Origin: Amphritea pacifica
GTDB lineage: Bacteria; Pseudomonadota; Gammaproteobacteria; Pseudomonadales; Balneatricaceae
Reading direction: 5' to 3'
Length of the DNA stretch: 64,000 nucleotides
Assembly: GCF_016924145.1 (NCBI RefSeq)
Contig: NZ_JAFFZO010000014.1
Location: 44,487-108,486, forward strand
A program made the position numbers and the translations under genes. Below the pieces are notes generated by a model, which was not told the DNA's origin, did no database searches, and saw only the letters and a program-made list of their open reading frames with translations. The first letter of the stretch is position 1. Each line of letters opens with the position of its first letter. Below, piece after piece: positions 9,126-18,273 of this stretch.

Positions 9126-10721
9126 TTAGCCTGCAATCCCCTGCTTTTTCAGATACTCTTCGTAGCCACCGCGGAAGTCTGCCAGTCCATCTTCACGCAT
9201 ATCGATGATCCGGGTGGCCAGAGAGGAGACAAACTCCCGGTCGTGGCTGACAAAGATCAGTGTGCCGTCAAAGTTTTCCAGTGCCAGGTTCAGGGCTTCA
9301 ATCGATTCCATATCCATATGGTTGGTCGGTTCGTCCATCAGCAGAATATTGGGTTGCTGCAGAATCAGTTTACCCAGCAGCATACGACCTTTTTCGCCCC
9401 CGGATAAGACTTTCACCGATTTCTTAATTTCATTCTGTGAGAACAGCATCCGTCCCAGAGAGGCGCGGATTACCTGCTCATCAGAGCCGGACTTGGTCCA
9501 CTGGGACATCCAGTCAAACAGGTTGATCTCTTCAGCAAACTCGTGGGCGTGATCCTGCGCGTAATAGCCGATATTGCTGTTTTCGGACCATTTTACCAGA
9601 CCACTATCCGGGTCGAGGTCGCCATGCAGCGTTTTCAGCAGGGTTGTTTTACCGATGCCGTTGGGGCCGATAATGGCTATCCGCTCACCCACTTCCACCA
9701 TCATGCTGAGATCTTTAAACAGCGGTGCTTCACCATAGCCTTTGGCCAGTCCTTCAACTTCCAGTGCCAGGCGGTGCAGTTTTTTCTCCTGATCAAAGCG
9801 GATATAGGGGCTTTGACGGCTGGATGGTTTAATATCGTTGAGCTCGATTTTCTCAATCTGTCGAGCCCGGGAGGTGGCCTGTTTCGCTTTGGATGCGTTA
9901 GCTGAGAAGCGGCTGACGAAGCTGCGCAGCTCGGCAATCTGGGCTTTTTTCTTGGCATTGTCTGACTGCAGACGCTCCTGCAGGGCTGTAGACGCGATCA
10001 TATAGTCGTCATAATTGCCCGGATAAACCCGCAGTTCACCGTAATCCAGGTCCGCCATATGGGTGCAGACCGAGTTGAGGAAGTGACGGTCGTGGGAGAT
10101 GATGATCATGGTGCTGTTTCGTTCGTTGAGCACCCCTTCCAGCCAGCGAATAGTGTTGATATCCAGGTTGTTGGTTGGTTCGTCCAGCAGCATGATATCC
10201 GGGTCGGCAAACAGTGCCTGAGCCAGTAATACCCGCAGTTTCCAGCCGGGTGCCACTTCACTCATCGGACCGAAATGCTGTTCTGTAGGAATATCCAGCC
10301 CCAGCAGCAGCTCTCCGGCGCGGGATTCTGCGGTATAGCCGTCCAGTTCGGCGAACTCTACTTCCAGCTCGGCGACTTTGATGCCTTCCTCTTCGGTCAT
10401 ATCGGGCAGGGCGTAGATACGATCCCGCTCCTGTTTAATCTCCCATAACTCCGCATGCCCCATGATCACCGTATCGATAACTGTGAACTCTTCGAAAGCA
10501 AACTGGTCCTGACGCAGTTTACCGATACGTTCATTCGGGTCTTTGCTGACATTGCCGGAAGAGGGCTCCAGATCACCACCGAGAATCTTCATCAGGGTCG
10601 ATTTTCCGCAACCGTTGGCGCCAATCAGGCCGTAACGGTTGCCCTCGCCAAATTTAACAGAGATATTTTCGAACAGAGGCTTAGCGCCAAACTGCATAGT
10701 GATATTAGCGGTAGTCAGCAA
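9126..10721 (-). CDS. ybiT: ABC-F family ATPase, YbiT-like
   Basis: A soluble protein of 531 residues with two ATP-binding cassettes and no membrane segments, as in ABC-F factors that act on the ribosome. Walker A is GANGCGKST (about 34-42) in domain 1 and GPNGIGKTT in domain 2. The Walker B/EPTN stretches [10 protein letters not shown] and [10 protein letters not shown] are intact, and the signature LSGGEKGRM is in domain 2. Domain 1 has [14 protein letters not shown] in place of the canonical LSGGQ, which is a YbiT trait. Overall identity to E. coli YbiT is high across the whole length. The gene is monocistronic, with its own terminator. Confidence 0.93.
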   Translation of the reverse strand: MLTTANITMQFGAKPLFENISVKFGEGNRYGLIGANGCGKSTLMKILGGDLEPSSGNVSKDPNERIGKLRQDQFAFEEFTVIDTVIMGHAELWEIKQERDRIYALPDMTEEEGIKVAELEVEFAELDGYTAESRAGELLLGLDIPTEQHFGPMSEVAPGWKLRVLLAQALFADPDIMLLDEPTNNLDINTIRWLEGVLNERNSTMIIISHDRHFLNSVCTHMADLDYGELRVYPGNYDDYMIASTALQERLQSDNAKKKAQIAELRSFVSRFSANASKAKQATSRARQIEKIELNDIKPSSRQSPYIRFDQEKKLHRLALEVEGLAKGYGEAPLFKDLSMMVEVGERIAIIGPNGIGKTTLLKTLHGDLDPDSGLVKWSENSNIGYYAQDHAHEFAEEINLFDWMSQWTKSGSDEQVIRASLGRMLFSQNEIKKSVKVLSGGEKGRMLLGKLILQQPNILLMDEPTNHMDMESIEALNLALENFDGTLIFVSHDREFVSSLATRIIDMREDGLADFRGGYEEYLKKQGIAG

Positions 10722-10863
10722 AACAGGAGTCCATCAGTTTAAACGTTGAGGTAAAAATATGCGCGGTATTGTCCCACAGATCCGCTTTAAAGTGTGTGAA
10801 TAGCGAGTTTCTTTTTCATAATTTAATGTGGATACTGCAGTGATTGTATAGCGGGTTGGATAT

Positions 10864-11334
10864 ATGGATAAAAAACAGCTTATAGCACAGATCATCAGCC
10901 AGCTTCAGGCTGATCTGGATATGAATATTGCCGCTGCACATGAAGCCCGGGAGGCGGCCACCCATGAAGAGAGTGTGGCAGAAAATCAGTATGATACTCT
11001 GGGGCTGGAGGCGTCCTATCTTGCCCACGGGCAGTCTAAACGGGTGCAGGCGCTGGAGATCGATCTGACCGCCTGCCGGGCTATGCCGCAGCGGGAAGTG
11101 ACTGAAAATTCAGCCATCGCGCTGGGGACATTAGTGACCCTTGAAAATGAGGCGGGAGCGGTGAAACGCTTGTTTTTAGGCCCCGCAGGCGGGGGTGTTC
11201 AGGTGACTGAGATGGCCGAAACCGTCACGGTTATTACGCCGCAATCACCTATAGGTCAGGCGTTAACCGGTCGCTATCGGGGGGATATTGTTACTCTTCC
11301 GCAGGGTGAATTTGAGATTACTGCGATCAGTTGA
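10864..11334 (+). CDS. GreA/GreB C-terminal-domain family protein
   Basis: A 156-residue protein with a helical N-terminal half and a C-terminal half like the FKBP-fold domain of GreA/GreB (TLVTLENEAGAVKRLFLGPAG, then SPIGQALTGRYRGD). The short coiled coil shows no clear acidic tip (paired D/E) of the kind needed to stimulate RNA cleavage. It may therefore bind RNA polymerase without Gre activity, like Rnk-type proteins; this is inference. It is followed by slyD 67 bases downstream, possibly co-transcribed. Confidence 0.7.
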   Translation: MDKKQLIAQIISQLQADLDMNIAAAHEAREAATHEESVAENQYDTLGLEASYLAHGQSKRVQALEIDLTACRAMPQREVTENSAIALGTLVTLENEAGAVKRLFLGPAGGGVQVTEMAETVTVITPQSPIGQALTGRYRGDIVTLPQGEFEITAIS

Positions 11335-11401
11335 TGACGTATAATCCCGGCAACCGTTTCGCTGGGTGATTGTCAGCCCGGCAGCAGATTAAGGAATCCT
11401 C

Positions 11402-11884
11402 ATGAGTGTTACCAAAGATAAAGTTGTGCAGTTTCATTACCACCTGACTGACGCAGACAACAGTGTTGAAGAAACCACACGGGGAGGCTCCCCCATGGCT
11501 TACCTGCATGGTCATAACAATATGATCAGTGGTCTCGAGAAGGTGATGGAGGGTAAAGCGGTAGGGGATACTTTTTCCGTCACTCTTACACCTCAGGAAG
11601 CCTATGGTGAGTTTCTGCCAGACTGTGAACAGCGTATTCCGGTAAAACATCTGCAGGGCGCAAAAAAGTGGCGTCCGGGGATGGTGGGTACTGTGCATAC
11701 TGAGGAGGGACTGCGGCAGGTTAAAGTGGTTAAGGTCGGCAAATTTATGGTGACTGTGGATAATAACCACCCACTGGCGGGTAAAATCCTGACTTTCGAT
11801 ATCGAAATTGTTGATGTCCGTGATGCTTCAGCCGAGGAGATCGCTCATGGTCACGCCCATGGGGATGGCGGCCATCATCACTAA
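11402..11884 (+). CDS. slyD: FKBP-type peptidyl-prolyl isomerase, SlyD-like
   Basis: A 160-residue cytoplasmic prolyl isomerase/chaperone with the SlyD layout: a split FKBP domain (YLHGHNNMISGLEKVMEG near 36-53) and an inserted IF domain (about 72-125). The His-rich tail HGHAHGDGGHHH is typical of SlyD, which binds nickel and other metals. A ribosome site AAGGAATCCTC precedes the ATG. Confidence 0.88.
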   Translation: MSVTKDKVVQFHYHLTDADNSVEETTRGGSPMAYLHGHNNMISGLEKVMEGKAVGDTFSVTLTPQEAYGEFLPDCEQRIPVKHLQGAKKWRPGMVGTVHTEEGLRQVKVVKVGKFMVTVDNNHPLAGKILTFDIEIVDVRDASAEEIAHGHAHGDGGHHH

Positions 11885-11904
11885 AACGCCGTTAAGAGCA
11901 GATC

Positions 11905-12068
11905 GCGGCTTCGCCGCTAGCTAGACGTCGCTTCGCGACTTGCTCGTAGCTGGAAAAAGCAAATTTATTTCAAGATTTTTATCTGTTTTGATCTTTTTCT
12001 AACAAGGAAAACGCAGTTTTCCATCTAGCAGGGGCCGCAGGCCCCGTTCTGGAAAGCGACGAGGTCGC
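11905..12068. repeat. Cluster of five triloop hairpins (dispersed repeat family, copy 1)
   Basis: In 164 bp there are five short inverted repeats, each with a 3-nt loop: GCGGC-TTC-GCCGC (11905-11917), GTCGC-TTC-GCGAC (11927-11939), GGAAAAC-GCA-GTTTTCC (12006-12022), GGGGCC-GCA-GGCCCC (12031-12045) and GCGAC-GAG-GTCGC (12056-12068). The second and fifth, with their flanks (TAGAC..TTGCT, GGAAAAAGC, CGCGTCTG), recur in the repeats at 63.4-64 kb. It looks like a REP/BIME-type intergenic family. Downstream of slyD it could also act as a terminator. Confidence 0.75.
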
Positions 12069-12173
12069 GTCTGTTTTTTGATTTAGCCGCACAATCTTCC
12101 CGATAGAGAAATTCTAATGGCTCCCTTCTGAAATCTGATTAATACTCGTTGGTAAATCAGATCAGGGGGAACT

Positions 12174-13403
12174 ATGAAAACTGAACGTTTGGAATTTACC
12201 GGCCATGATGGCTCAATACTGGCGGCAAGTCTTGATCTGCCGGTGGGTAAGCCCAGTGCTTACGCGCTGTTTGCCCACTGTTTTACCTGTTCCAAAGATT
12301 TGCAGGCTTCGCGGCGTATTGCTCAGCGGCTGGCGTCGTTAGGGATTGCGGTGTTGCGATTTGATTTTACCGGATTGGGCCACTCTCAGGGGGAGTTTGC
12401 CAATACTGGCTTTAGCTCAAATATGCAGGATCTGTTGTTGGCGGTTGATTTTCTCCGGGAGCACTATACTGCGCCCCAGTTACTGATAGGTCACTCTCTG
12501 GGAGGGGCGGCCATTCTCGCTATTGCTGCTGAGGTTCCTGAGGCTAAAGCGGTCGTCACTATCGGTACACCTGCCGATCCGCAGCATGTGCTGCACAACC
12601 TGGGGGATCAACTGGGTGAGATCTGCACTGAAGGGGAGGCCCTGGTTAATCTGGCTGGACGGGAGTTTACTATCAAACGGCGGTTTGTAGATGATATCGC
12701 CTCGGTTTCTCTGGAACAGGCTGTTAAAGGTTTACGTAAGGCGTTGCTGGTGATGCATGCGCCGCTGGATACGGTGGTCGGATTGGATAATGCTGCACGG
12801 ATCTTCCAGATGGCTAAGCATCCGAAAAGCTTTGTTACACTGGATTCTGCTGATCATCTGTTGAGCGAGCAGAAAGATGCTGATTATGCGGCTGAGCTGA
12901 TATCCACCTGGGCGCAGCGCTATATCGATATTCAGATCTTACCTAAGTATATTAATGCACCGGAAGGCATTATCCGGGTAAGCGAGGCTGATTCTGATGG
13001 TTTTACTCAGGATATCAGCGTAGCCGGTCATCATCTGGTTGCGGATGAACCGGTCAGCTATGGCGGCAACTATCTGGGCCCGAGTCCCTATCAACTGGTG
13101 GCTGCCGGTCTGGGTGCCTGTACCTCTATGACGATCAGAATGTACGCCCGGCAAAAAAAGATTCCGCTGCAACACGTTCAGGTGGATGTATCACACGCTA
13201 AAGTTCATGCTGACGACTGTGCTTCCTGTGACACTGTTAACGGTAAAGTCGATCAGTTTGAACGGCTGATTACCCTGACCGGCGAACTGTCAGACGAGCA
13301 GCGTCAACGCTTGCTTGAAATTGCTGATCGCTGTCCGGTGCATAAAACCCTTGAAGGGGAGATCAGCATTGTCACCCGGTTAACGGGCTCCCGGGCTGAA
13401 TAG
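12174..13403 (+). CDS. Alpha/beta hydrolase-OsmC fusion protein
   Basis: A two-domain protein of 409 residues. Residues 1-255 form an alpha/beta hydrolase with the nucleophile elbow GHSLGG (about 105-110), Asp near HAPLDTVV and His near SADHLL. Residues 265-405 form an OsmC/Ohr-type peroxiredoxin domain with the two redox Cys in GACTS and RCPVHKT. Such fusions are a known family and are thought to act in detoxifying peroxides or related compounds; the substrate of the hydrolase is unknown. GGGGG lies 4-8 bases before the ATG. The gene appears to be alone. Confidence 0.88.
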   Translation: MKTERLEFTGHDGSILAASLDLPVGKPSAYALFAHCFTCSKDLQASRRIAQRLASLGIAVLRFDFTGLGHSQGEFANTGFSSNMQDLLLAVDFLREHYTAPQLLIGHSLGGAAILAIAAEVPEAKAVVTIGTPADPQHVLHNLGDQLGEICTEGEALVNLAGREFTIKRRFVDDIASVSLEQAVKGLRKALLVMHAPLDTVVGLDNAARIFQMAKHPKSFVTLDSADHLLSEQKDADYAAELISTWAQRYIDIQILPKYINAPEGIIRVSEADSDGFTQDISVAGHHLVADEPVSYGGNYLGPSPYQLVAAGLGACTSMTIRMYARQKKIPLQHVQVDVSHAKVHADDCASCDTVNGKVDQFERLITLTGELSDEQRQRLLEIADRCPVHKTLEGEISIVTRLTGSRAE

Positions 13404-13475
13404 GCATCCGGTTCTGCCGCTCAGAATAGGCTACACTTAAGAGCATCCTGGAATTTTGTAGGCGGGGACTGTATT

Positions 13476-14399
13476 TTGGAAGGCGATTTAGAAAATTTCC
13501 TTCATATTCTGGATTGTCTGCCAGTGGCTGCAATGGTGCTGATGTTCAACGAAGATTCGCTGAGAGAGCCGGGTCGGCAGAGCATTGTCTACGTCAATCA
13601 AAAATATCAGCAACTGATAGGTTTGCCTCTCGATCTGATGCCCAGCCAGGACGACGGGATGGTGGTCGCGCCTTCTGAGACTCAGCCGCAGGAAAAAATG
13701 TTGCTGTTTTGCCGCAGCATTGTCCAGCAGCTAAGGGAAGCGCATGGTAGCGTCCAGGAGCGGTTACAGGTCCGTTGCAGTGATGGCAACGAGCGTGACT
13801 TTCAGGTGACAGGAGATAACTGCACAGTTATCCAGGATCATTACCTGATCACTTTTCAGGAGGTAACCCGCTTTACCGCTGAGATTGAGCAGCTGAAGCA
13901 ACAGTCAGAGATCGATCAGTTGACCGGCGTTTTTAATCAGCACCATCTGCTTAGAAGGCTTGCCGCAGAGGTTGAGCGGGCACAGTCGAGCGGTACAGGT
14001 TTTACCCTGATGATGTTTGATCTCGATTTTTTTAAGGATGTGAATGATCACTATGGTCATAACTGCGGTGATCAGGTTTTAATCACCACTGTTGATATTA
14101 TCCGCACAGCGCTGAGCGGTGTTGATTGTCTGGCCCGCTGGAATGGCGCTGATTTTGTCGTGTTGATGCGTGAAGATAACCCGGGAATCGCACGGCAGGT
14201 GATTCAGAAAGCCTGGCAGGGGGTGCGTGCACATACCTTTTGCTGGCAGGATTCAACCTTTGCCATGACCACAACCGTGGGGCTGACCACCTACCGGCGG
14301 GGGGATACTCCTGAGTCGATTCTGGACCGTGCAGATCTTGCATTAAAGCGGGGTAAGCGGGTGGGTGGCGACTTTATATTTGTTGATGATAGTGGCTGA
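13476..14399 (+). CDS. PAS-GGDEF-like protein with degenerate active site
   Basis: A 307-residue cytoplasmic protein with an N-terminal PAS-like domain (about 1-130) and a GGDEF-fold domain (about 140-305: DQLTGVFNQHHLLRR, FDLDFFKDVNDHYGH). The catalytic loop reads NGADF where active diguanylate cyclases have GGDEF or GGEEF. Two of the five residues are changed, so it is probably inactive as a cyclase and could act as a receptor or adaptor. The start is TTG 13476, with GGCGGGG 9-15 bases upstream. Confidence 0.82.
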   Translation: MEGDLENFLHILDCLPVAAMVLMFNEDSLREPGRQSIVYVNQKYQQLIGLPLDLMPSQDDGMVVAPSETQPQEKMLLFCRSIVQQLREAHGSVQERLQVRCSDGNERDFQVTGDNCTVIQDHYLITFQEVTRFTAEIEQLKQQSEIDQLTGVFNQHHLLRRLAAEVERAQSSGTGFTLMMFDLDFFKDVNDHYGHNCGDQVLITTVDIIRTALSGVDCLARWNGADFVVLMREDNPGIARQVIQKAWQGVRAHTFCWQDSTFAMTTTVGLTTYRRGDTPESILDRADLALKRGKRVGGDFIFVDDSG

Positions 14400-14456
14400 A
14401 AATACCGCCTATTCAGTCATTTATCTAATCTGACACTGTATTTCAAGGGGAAAAAG

Positions 14457-14939
14457 CTAACCCCACTGCTGCAGTTCAAGTGCTTTGTGGCGAATCTTTT
14501 CCATCAGACCCAGCAGTTGATGCAGCTCCTCATCTGAGAGTGCAGAGAGGATAAACGCTTCCCGGGCGAGTATCAGCGGCACAAGTTTTTTGTAGATTCC
14601 CCTGCCTTTTTCGGTCAGGCTGAGCCGGGTGTAACGGCGGTCATCATGGTCTTCCTGCTGATGTATTAACTCTGAATCTCTCAGCCGTGAGATAGTGCGG
14701 CTGACCTGCATCTTTTCCAGATTGCAATGAGCTGCTATCTCTTTCGCAGACATCGCATTCTTATTGCCAAGGGCAGCCATGATCCGCCACTCCTGACGAT
14801 TGAGATTAAAACGCCCTGAATAGAGCTGGGATATCGACTGGCTGACCGCTGTATCCAGGGTTGCTAACTGGTAGGGAAAATAATGGCTCAGATCCAGATG
14901 CTGTTCTTTAGTGTCCTGAGTGGCATGTTTATCGTTCAC
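14457..14939 (-). CDS. MarR-family transcriptional regulator
   Basis: A 160-residue winged-helix repressor-type protein. The recognition region is SAKEIAAHCNLEKMQVSRTISRL (about 64-86; key residues around the QVSRTI helix) and the wing is DHDDRRYTRLSLTEKG. It is divergent from the VOC protein gene across a 247-bp AT-rich spacer, so it may control that gene and itself. The ligand is not known. Confidence 0.85.
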   Translation of the reverse strand: MNDKHATQDTKEQHLDLSHYFPYQLATLDTAVSQSISQLYSGRFNLNRQEWRIMAALGNKNAMSAKEIAAHCNLEKMQVSRTISRLRDSELIHQQEDHDDRRYTRLSLTEKGRGIYKKLVPLILAREAFILSALSDEELHQLLGLMEKIRHKALELQQWG

Positions 14940-15186
14940 TAAGGTATATCTCTAATGGGCCAGAAATAACATTTATTTTATATGGTTATTATAGAAAAAG
15001 ACAATTTCCAGTTATTGAATAATCAAACTTTCTTTAATTTACATCATAAAAACAGTGAGTTATTGATAGAGACTTACGTCCTGATAATAGTCACGGCTGT
15101 TACCTGTCTGGTCTGATCTGTAGTGAGATGCTACTTTGGGGATAACTAAAACCTAATAATAACAATTAACTATGAGAGGCTTTGTC

Positions 15187-15732
15187 ATGATTCAGATTGA
15201 ACAGATACATCACGTTGCATACCGTTGCAACGATGCGAAAGAGACCGTTGAGTTTTATAAAGATGTGCTGAATATGGACTTTCTGGTCGCGATAGCGGAA
15301 GACCGTGTTCCCTCTACCAAAGAGCCTGATCCCTATATGCATCTGTTTCTGGATGCCGGAAATGGCAACATTCTGGCGTTTTTTGAGTTGCCAACCAAGC
15401 CAAAAATGGACCGGGATCAGAATACTCCGGCGTGGGTGCAGCATATCGCTTTCCGGGTAAAAGATGAGGCCGCTTTACTGGCCGCAAAAGCAGAGATTGA
15501 GTCAAAAGGGATCAGCGTTATCGGACCTACCGAGCATGGTATTATTCGTTCAATCTACTTTTTTGATCCGAATGGTCATCGTCTCGAGCTGACGTATGTG
15601 AAAGGCACTGATGAGCAGATGAGCGAACTGCAGCGGGTTGCACCGCTAATGCTGGAAGAGTGGTCCCGGACTAAGAAGGCACCGAAACATGCGGCCTGGT
15701 TGCATGAAGAGGAGTTTAACGGCCTGGATTAA
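15187..15732 (+). CDS. VOC-superfamily protein (glyoxalase/dioxygenase fold)
   Basis: A protein of 181 residues with the paired beta-alpha-beta-beta-beta modules of vicinal-oxygen-chelate enzymes. Candidate metal ligands are His in IHHVAYRC, His in VQHIAFRV and Glu in HRLELTYV. ATG 15187 is chosen over the in-frame ATG at 15172 because GAGAGG lies 7 bases before it. It is divergent from a MarR regulator and followed by a strong terminator. The substrate is unknown. Confidence 0.8.
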   Translation: MIQIEQIHHVAYRCNDAKETVEFYKDVLNMDFLVAIAEDRVPSTKEPDPYMHLFLDAGNGNILAFFELPTKPKMDRDQNTPAWVQHIAFRVKDEAALLAAKAEIESKGISVIGPTEHGIIRSIYFFDPNGHRLELTYVKGTDEQMSELQRVAPLMLEEWSRTKKAPKHAAWLHEEEFNGLD

Positions 15733-15752
15733 GCCAGCTGCTGTTGCAGGAA

Positions 15753-15776
15753 ACGGAGGCCCAGCCTCCGTTTTTT
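15753..15776 (+). terminator. Rho-independent terminator of the VOC gene
   Basis: The 8-bp stem ACGGAGGC/GCCTCCGT (15753-15760 with 15764-15771) is followed by TTTTT. It abuts the stop codon of the convergent ion-channel gene. Confidence 0.9.
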
Positions 15777-16806
15777 ATGATCGCTCTTTACTGCGGCCTC
15801 GTCGCTCCAGCCATTTGACGCTGTGATTACAATGGGGGCAACGGTCGTGCAGCACCGCATCGATCTCCTGACGCAACTGGTTCAGGTCGCGACTAACGTC
15901 CTGTTCCATCTTACGGTCTATATTGGCGTGAAGAATATGGGCGGCATCTTCTTTACTGATACCCAGGGTTTCCCGCATCTGGTTCAGAGCTTTATGCTCA
16001 ATCGAGTCAATTTCACCGTCCTGAAGTGCCAGATTCACCATTTTTTCATAGGTCCGGCGTCGCTCCCGAATTGCCTCGCTAAATCCCGATGCCAGCAAAC
16101 CGGCGGGGAGGGCAACGATGCCAAGGCTCATGATACTGATTATCGAAGCCATGATCTTACCCATCACAGTAATGGGAATAACATCGCCATAGCCTAAGGT
16201 TGTCATGGTGACGATAGCCCACCACATGGCCGCGGGAATGCTGCTGAAAGCTTCAGGCTGGGCATGATGCTCTGCAAAATAGATCAGGCTGGAAGCAACA
16301 ATGATCAGCATAAACAGCACAAACAGTGCTGCGCCGATGGATCGAGCTTCCCGCTGTAACACCTGCAATAACAATGACATCGAGGAGGAGTAGCGGGTGA
16401 GTTTAAAAACCCGCAACAGACGTAACACCCGCATGAAGCGAAGGTCTACAACCAGCATCATACTCAGATAAAATGGCAGAATAACAATCAGATCAATCAG
16501 CGCCAATGGGGTCAGCATATAACGCAGTCGTCCCCAAACCGGATGCTTATGGGCTATCTTTTCATCCTCTACACAGCTCCACACCCGCGCTACATATTCA
16601 ATGCTGAATACAATAACCGAAAAGACTTCAAACCAGTAAAACCATTGATGCTCCAGGGCTGTAATGGCTGGCAGGGTTTCCAGTATAACGAACAGTACAT
16701 TCAGTGAGATCAGCAGGATCAGGAAGATATCAACGATTTTTCCCAGCGTGTGCTGCTTATTGCCGATATCGAGAATTTCGTATGTTAGTTTGCGTCTGGA
16801 GATCAT
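15775..16806 (-). CDS. Voltage-gated potassium channel (ion transporter family)
   Basis: A six-helix Kv-type channel subunit of about 343 residues. The S4 voltage sensor has spaced arginines (RFMRVLRLLRVFKLTR, about 123-138), and the selectivity filter TLGYGD is at about 203-208 between S5 and S6. The cytoplasmic C-terminus is helical and ends with a CPHC pair. ATG at 16806 (MISRRKL) is preferred over an in-frame ATG 45 bases upstream because AGG sits 7-9 bases before it. The gene is alone and convergent with the VOC gene. Confidence 0.88.
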   Translation of the reverse strand: MISRRKLTYEILDIGNKQHTLGKIVDIFLILLISLNVLFVILETLPAITALEHQWFYWFEVFSVIVFSIEYVARVWSCVEDEKIAHKHPVWGRLRYMLTPLALIDLIVILPFYLSMMLVVDLRFMRVLRLLRVFKLTRYSSSMSLLLQVLQREARSIGAALFVLFMLIIVASSLIYFAEHHAQPEAFSSIPAAMWWAIVTMTTLGYGDVIPITVMGKIMASIISIMSLGIVALPAGLLASGFSEAIRERRRTYEKMVNLALQDGEIDSIEHKALNQMRETLGISKEDAAHILHANIDRKMEQDVSRDLNQLRQEIDAVLHDRCPHCNHSVKWLERRGRSKERS

Positions 16807-16902
16807 GTGAAACCTGATAAAAGTTGAGCTGATGCGCCATAGTATCGGCAAAAGAACTTGATTTTAAAGTATTTAACCTCCCGAACTGGGTTTTCCATGG
16901 AT

Positions 16903-16955
16903 GCAGACAGAAACAGTGCTGGAGGCAGGGAGGGATTATCACGGTTTCTGTCTGC
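16903..16955. repeat. Long hairpin upstream of the potassium channel gene
   Basis: The 16-base arms at 16903-16918 and 16940-16955 match at 15 of 16 positions (core GACAGAAAC/GTTTCTGTC), with a 21-nt purine-rich loop. It lies about 100 bp upstream of the channel gene on its 5' side, in otherwise gene-free DNA. Confidence 0.7.
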
Positions 16956-16996
16956 GTTGCGTCCCGTCGTTTTAATGACCCGAGAACGGACTGCGC

Positions 16997-17326
16997 TCAA
17001 AGTGAGCGACACCACTGTTCAGTTTTCAATGGATCAAGCTGTAAGCTTAAAGATGTGTTACAGATGATTTTCTGTACTGCTTCTGTGGTAAGGCTGTTGC
17101 CGGGCAGTTCTAGCACCTTGTAGCCATGGCTGTTGTCACGCTGACGAAATTCGATATAGAGAAACAGATGTTCCCGCGACTGGCGTTTGCCCTGGGTGAT
17201 CCAGTAACGAATATTGCACTGATAATGGTTGTGCCAGCAACAGGCAGGTGAGTTGAGTTTAACCTGGCGAATTGCCGCAACGGTTTCCGTACGGGGTGAT
17301 TCTGAATAGATATGTGCTTCAAACAT
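16997..17326 (-). CDS. Hypothetical protein, 109 residues
   Basis: This is an unrecognised small protein, rich in Cys and His in its first half (PACCWHNHYQCNIRYW). The ATG is preceded at a good distance by GGGAG, which is the main reason to believe it. There is no signal peptide or membrane segment. Two in-frame Trp and a mixed composition also argue against a pure shadow frame. The function is unknown. Confidence 0.5.
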   Translation of the reverse strand: MFEAHIYSESPRTETVAAIRQVKLNSPACCWHNHYQCNIRYWITQGKRQSREHLFLYIEFRQRDNSHGYKVLELPGNSLTTEAVQKIICNTSLSLQLDPLKTEQWCRSL

Positions 17327-17576
17327 GGATCTGCTCCCATTTTCATGAGAGCTGACGTTGATACGTGGGGGTTACCTGATTTTTGTCGGTAATGACCACA
17401 TCGTTTTGCTGCTGTTTGTTACAGCGGTCAAAACAACCACCTTGCCCAGGCAGGCAGGTTGGCGAGGACGTCAGCCCTTCTCTTGATGTAAAAAATTAAC
17501 TGACAGGCATTCTAAATCAGAGGTATTTCCAGTGCAATGCCAGCAGGTGTTTTTCTTAACATTGGCGTTGCTCTGT

Positions 17577-18083
17577 TTAACGTTTCAGGGTCAGGGTGTC
17601 ACCGCGCTGAATCAGCTCCAGATGCTGCAAAAAACTCATTCCCAGTAGTACCGTTTCCCCCTGCATATGTGGATTGATGTGGGCGGATACATCTGCCAGC
17701 GACAACCCTCCCAGTGCGACAGAATCCAACCGGGTGTCATAAACCTTAATGGTGCCATTTGCGGTGCTGGCATATGAGACTCTGCCGGGTGTTAGCCGGA
17801 GTGTATCGGCCAGCGTTCCGGGGATGCTGATGTCGGTGGCACCGGTATCAAGCAGAAATTGAACCGGCTGGCCGTTGATGGTTCCGGGGGCCACATAATG
17901 CCCCTGACGGTTGCGTTGCAGCACGACAGGCTGATGGTTGTCTGAAACCTGCAATGCGTGGTTGGGGTCATTCTGCTGTAGCAGGCGGCCCTGAAAAATC
18001 AGATAGAACACCCCCAGAAGCGTAATCCAGGTGAGATGGGCAAAGAGTCGGCCAACAAAGTGCCGGCTGCTATCCTGTTTCAT
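17577..18083 (-). CDS. Retropepsin-like aspartic protease (clan AA, TIGR02281-type)
   Basis: A 168-residue protein with an N-terminal membrane anchor (about 13-32) and a single retropepsin-like domain. The catalytic signature FLLDTGATDISIP is at about 76-88 and a second hydrophobic flap region is TVLLGMSFL. Proteins of this type work as homodimers facing the periplasm; the substrate is unknown. Confidence 0.85.
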   Translation of the reverse strand: MKQDSSRHFVGRLFAHLTWITLLGVFYLIFQGRLLQQNDPNHALQVSDNHQPVVLQRNRQGHYVAPGTINGQPVQFLLDTGATDISIPGTLADTLRLTPGRVSYASTANGTIKVYDTRLDSVALGGLSLADVSAHINPHMQGETVLLGMSFLQHLELIQRGDTLTLKR

Positions 18084-18273
18084 ATTGCTCCTGTATATTA
18101 GGTCTGACTGTAGACTTTAGTCTGATAGGGGCGGTAGATCTTGTCTCCCCTCTCTGAGTCAGACGCCAGAGAATATAGCCGGTTCATTTTTAGCATATGC
18201 GAGCCGAAAAAGGATAGCCTTAGTGTCAGGTTGATCTGAGTTATTAACCGAGAGAGTAGATGGGAGAGAGATA

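Noticed and set aside
9003-9905. Plus-strand ORFs of 95-134 residues opposite ybiT
   Set aside because: They lie antisense to a highly conserved coding gene and mirror its codon pattern.
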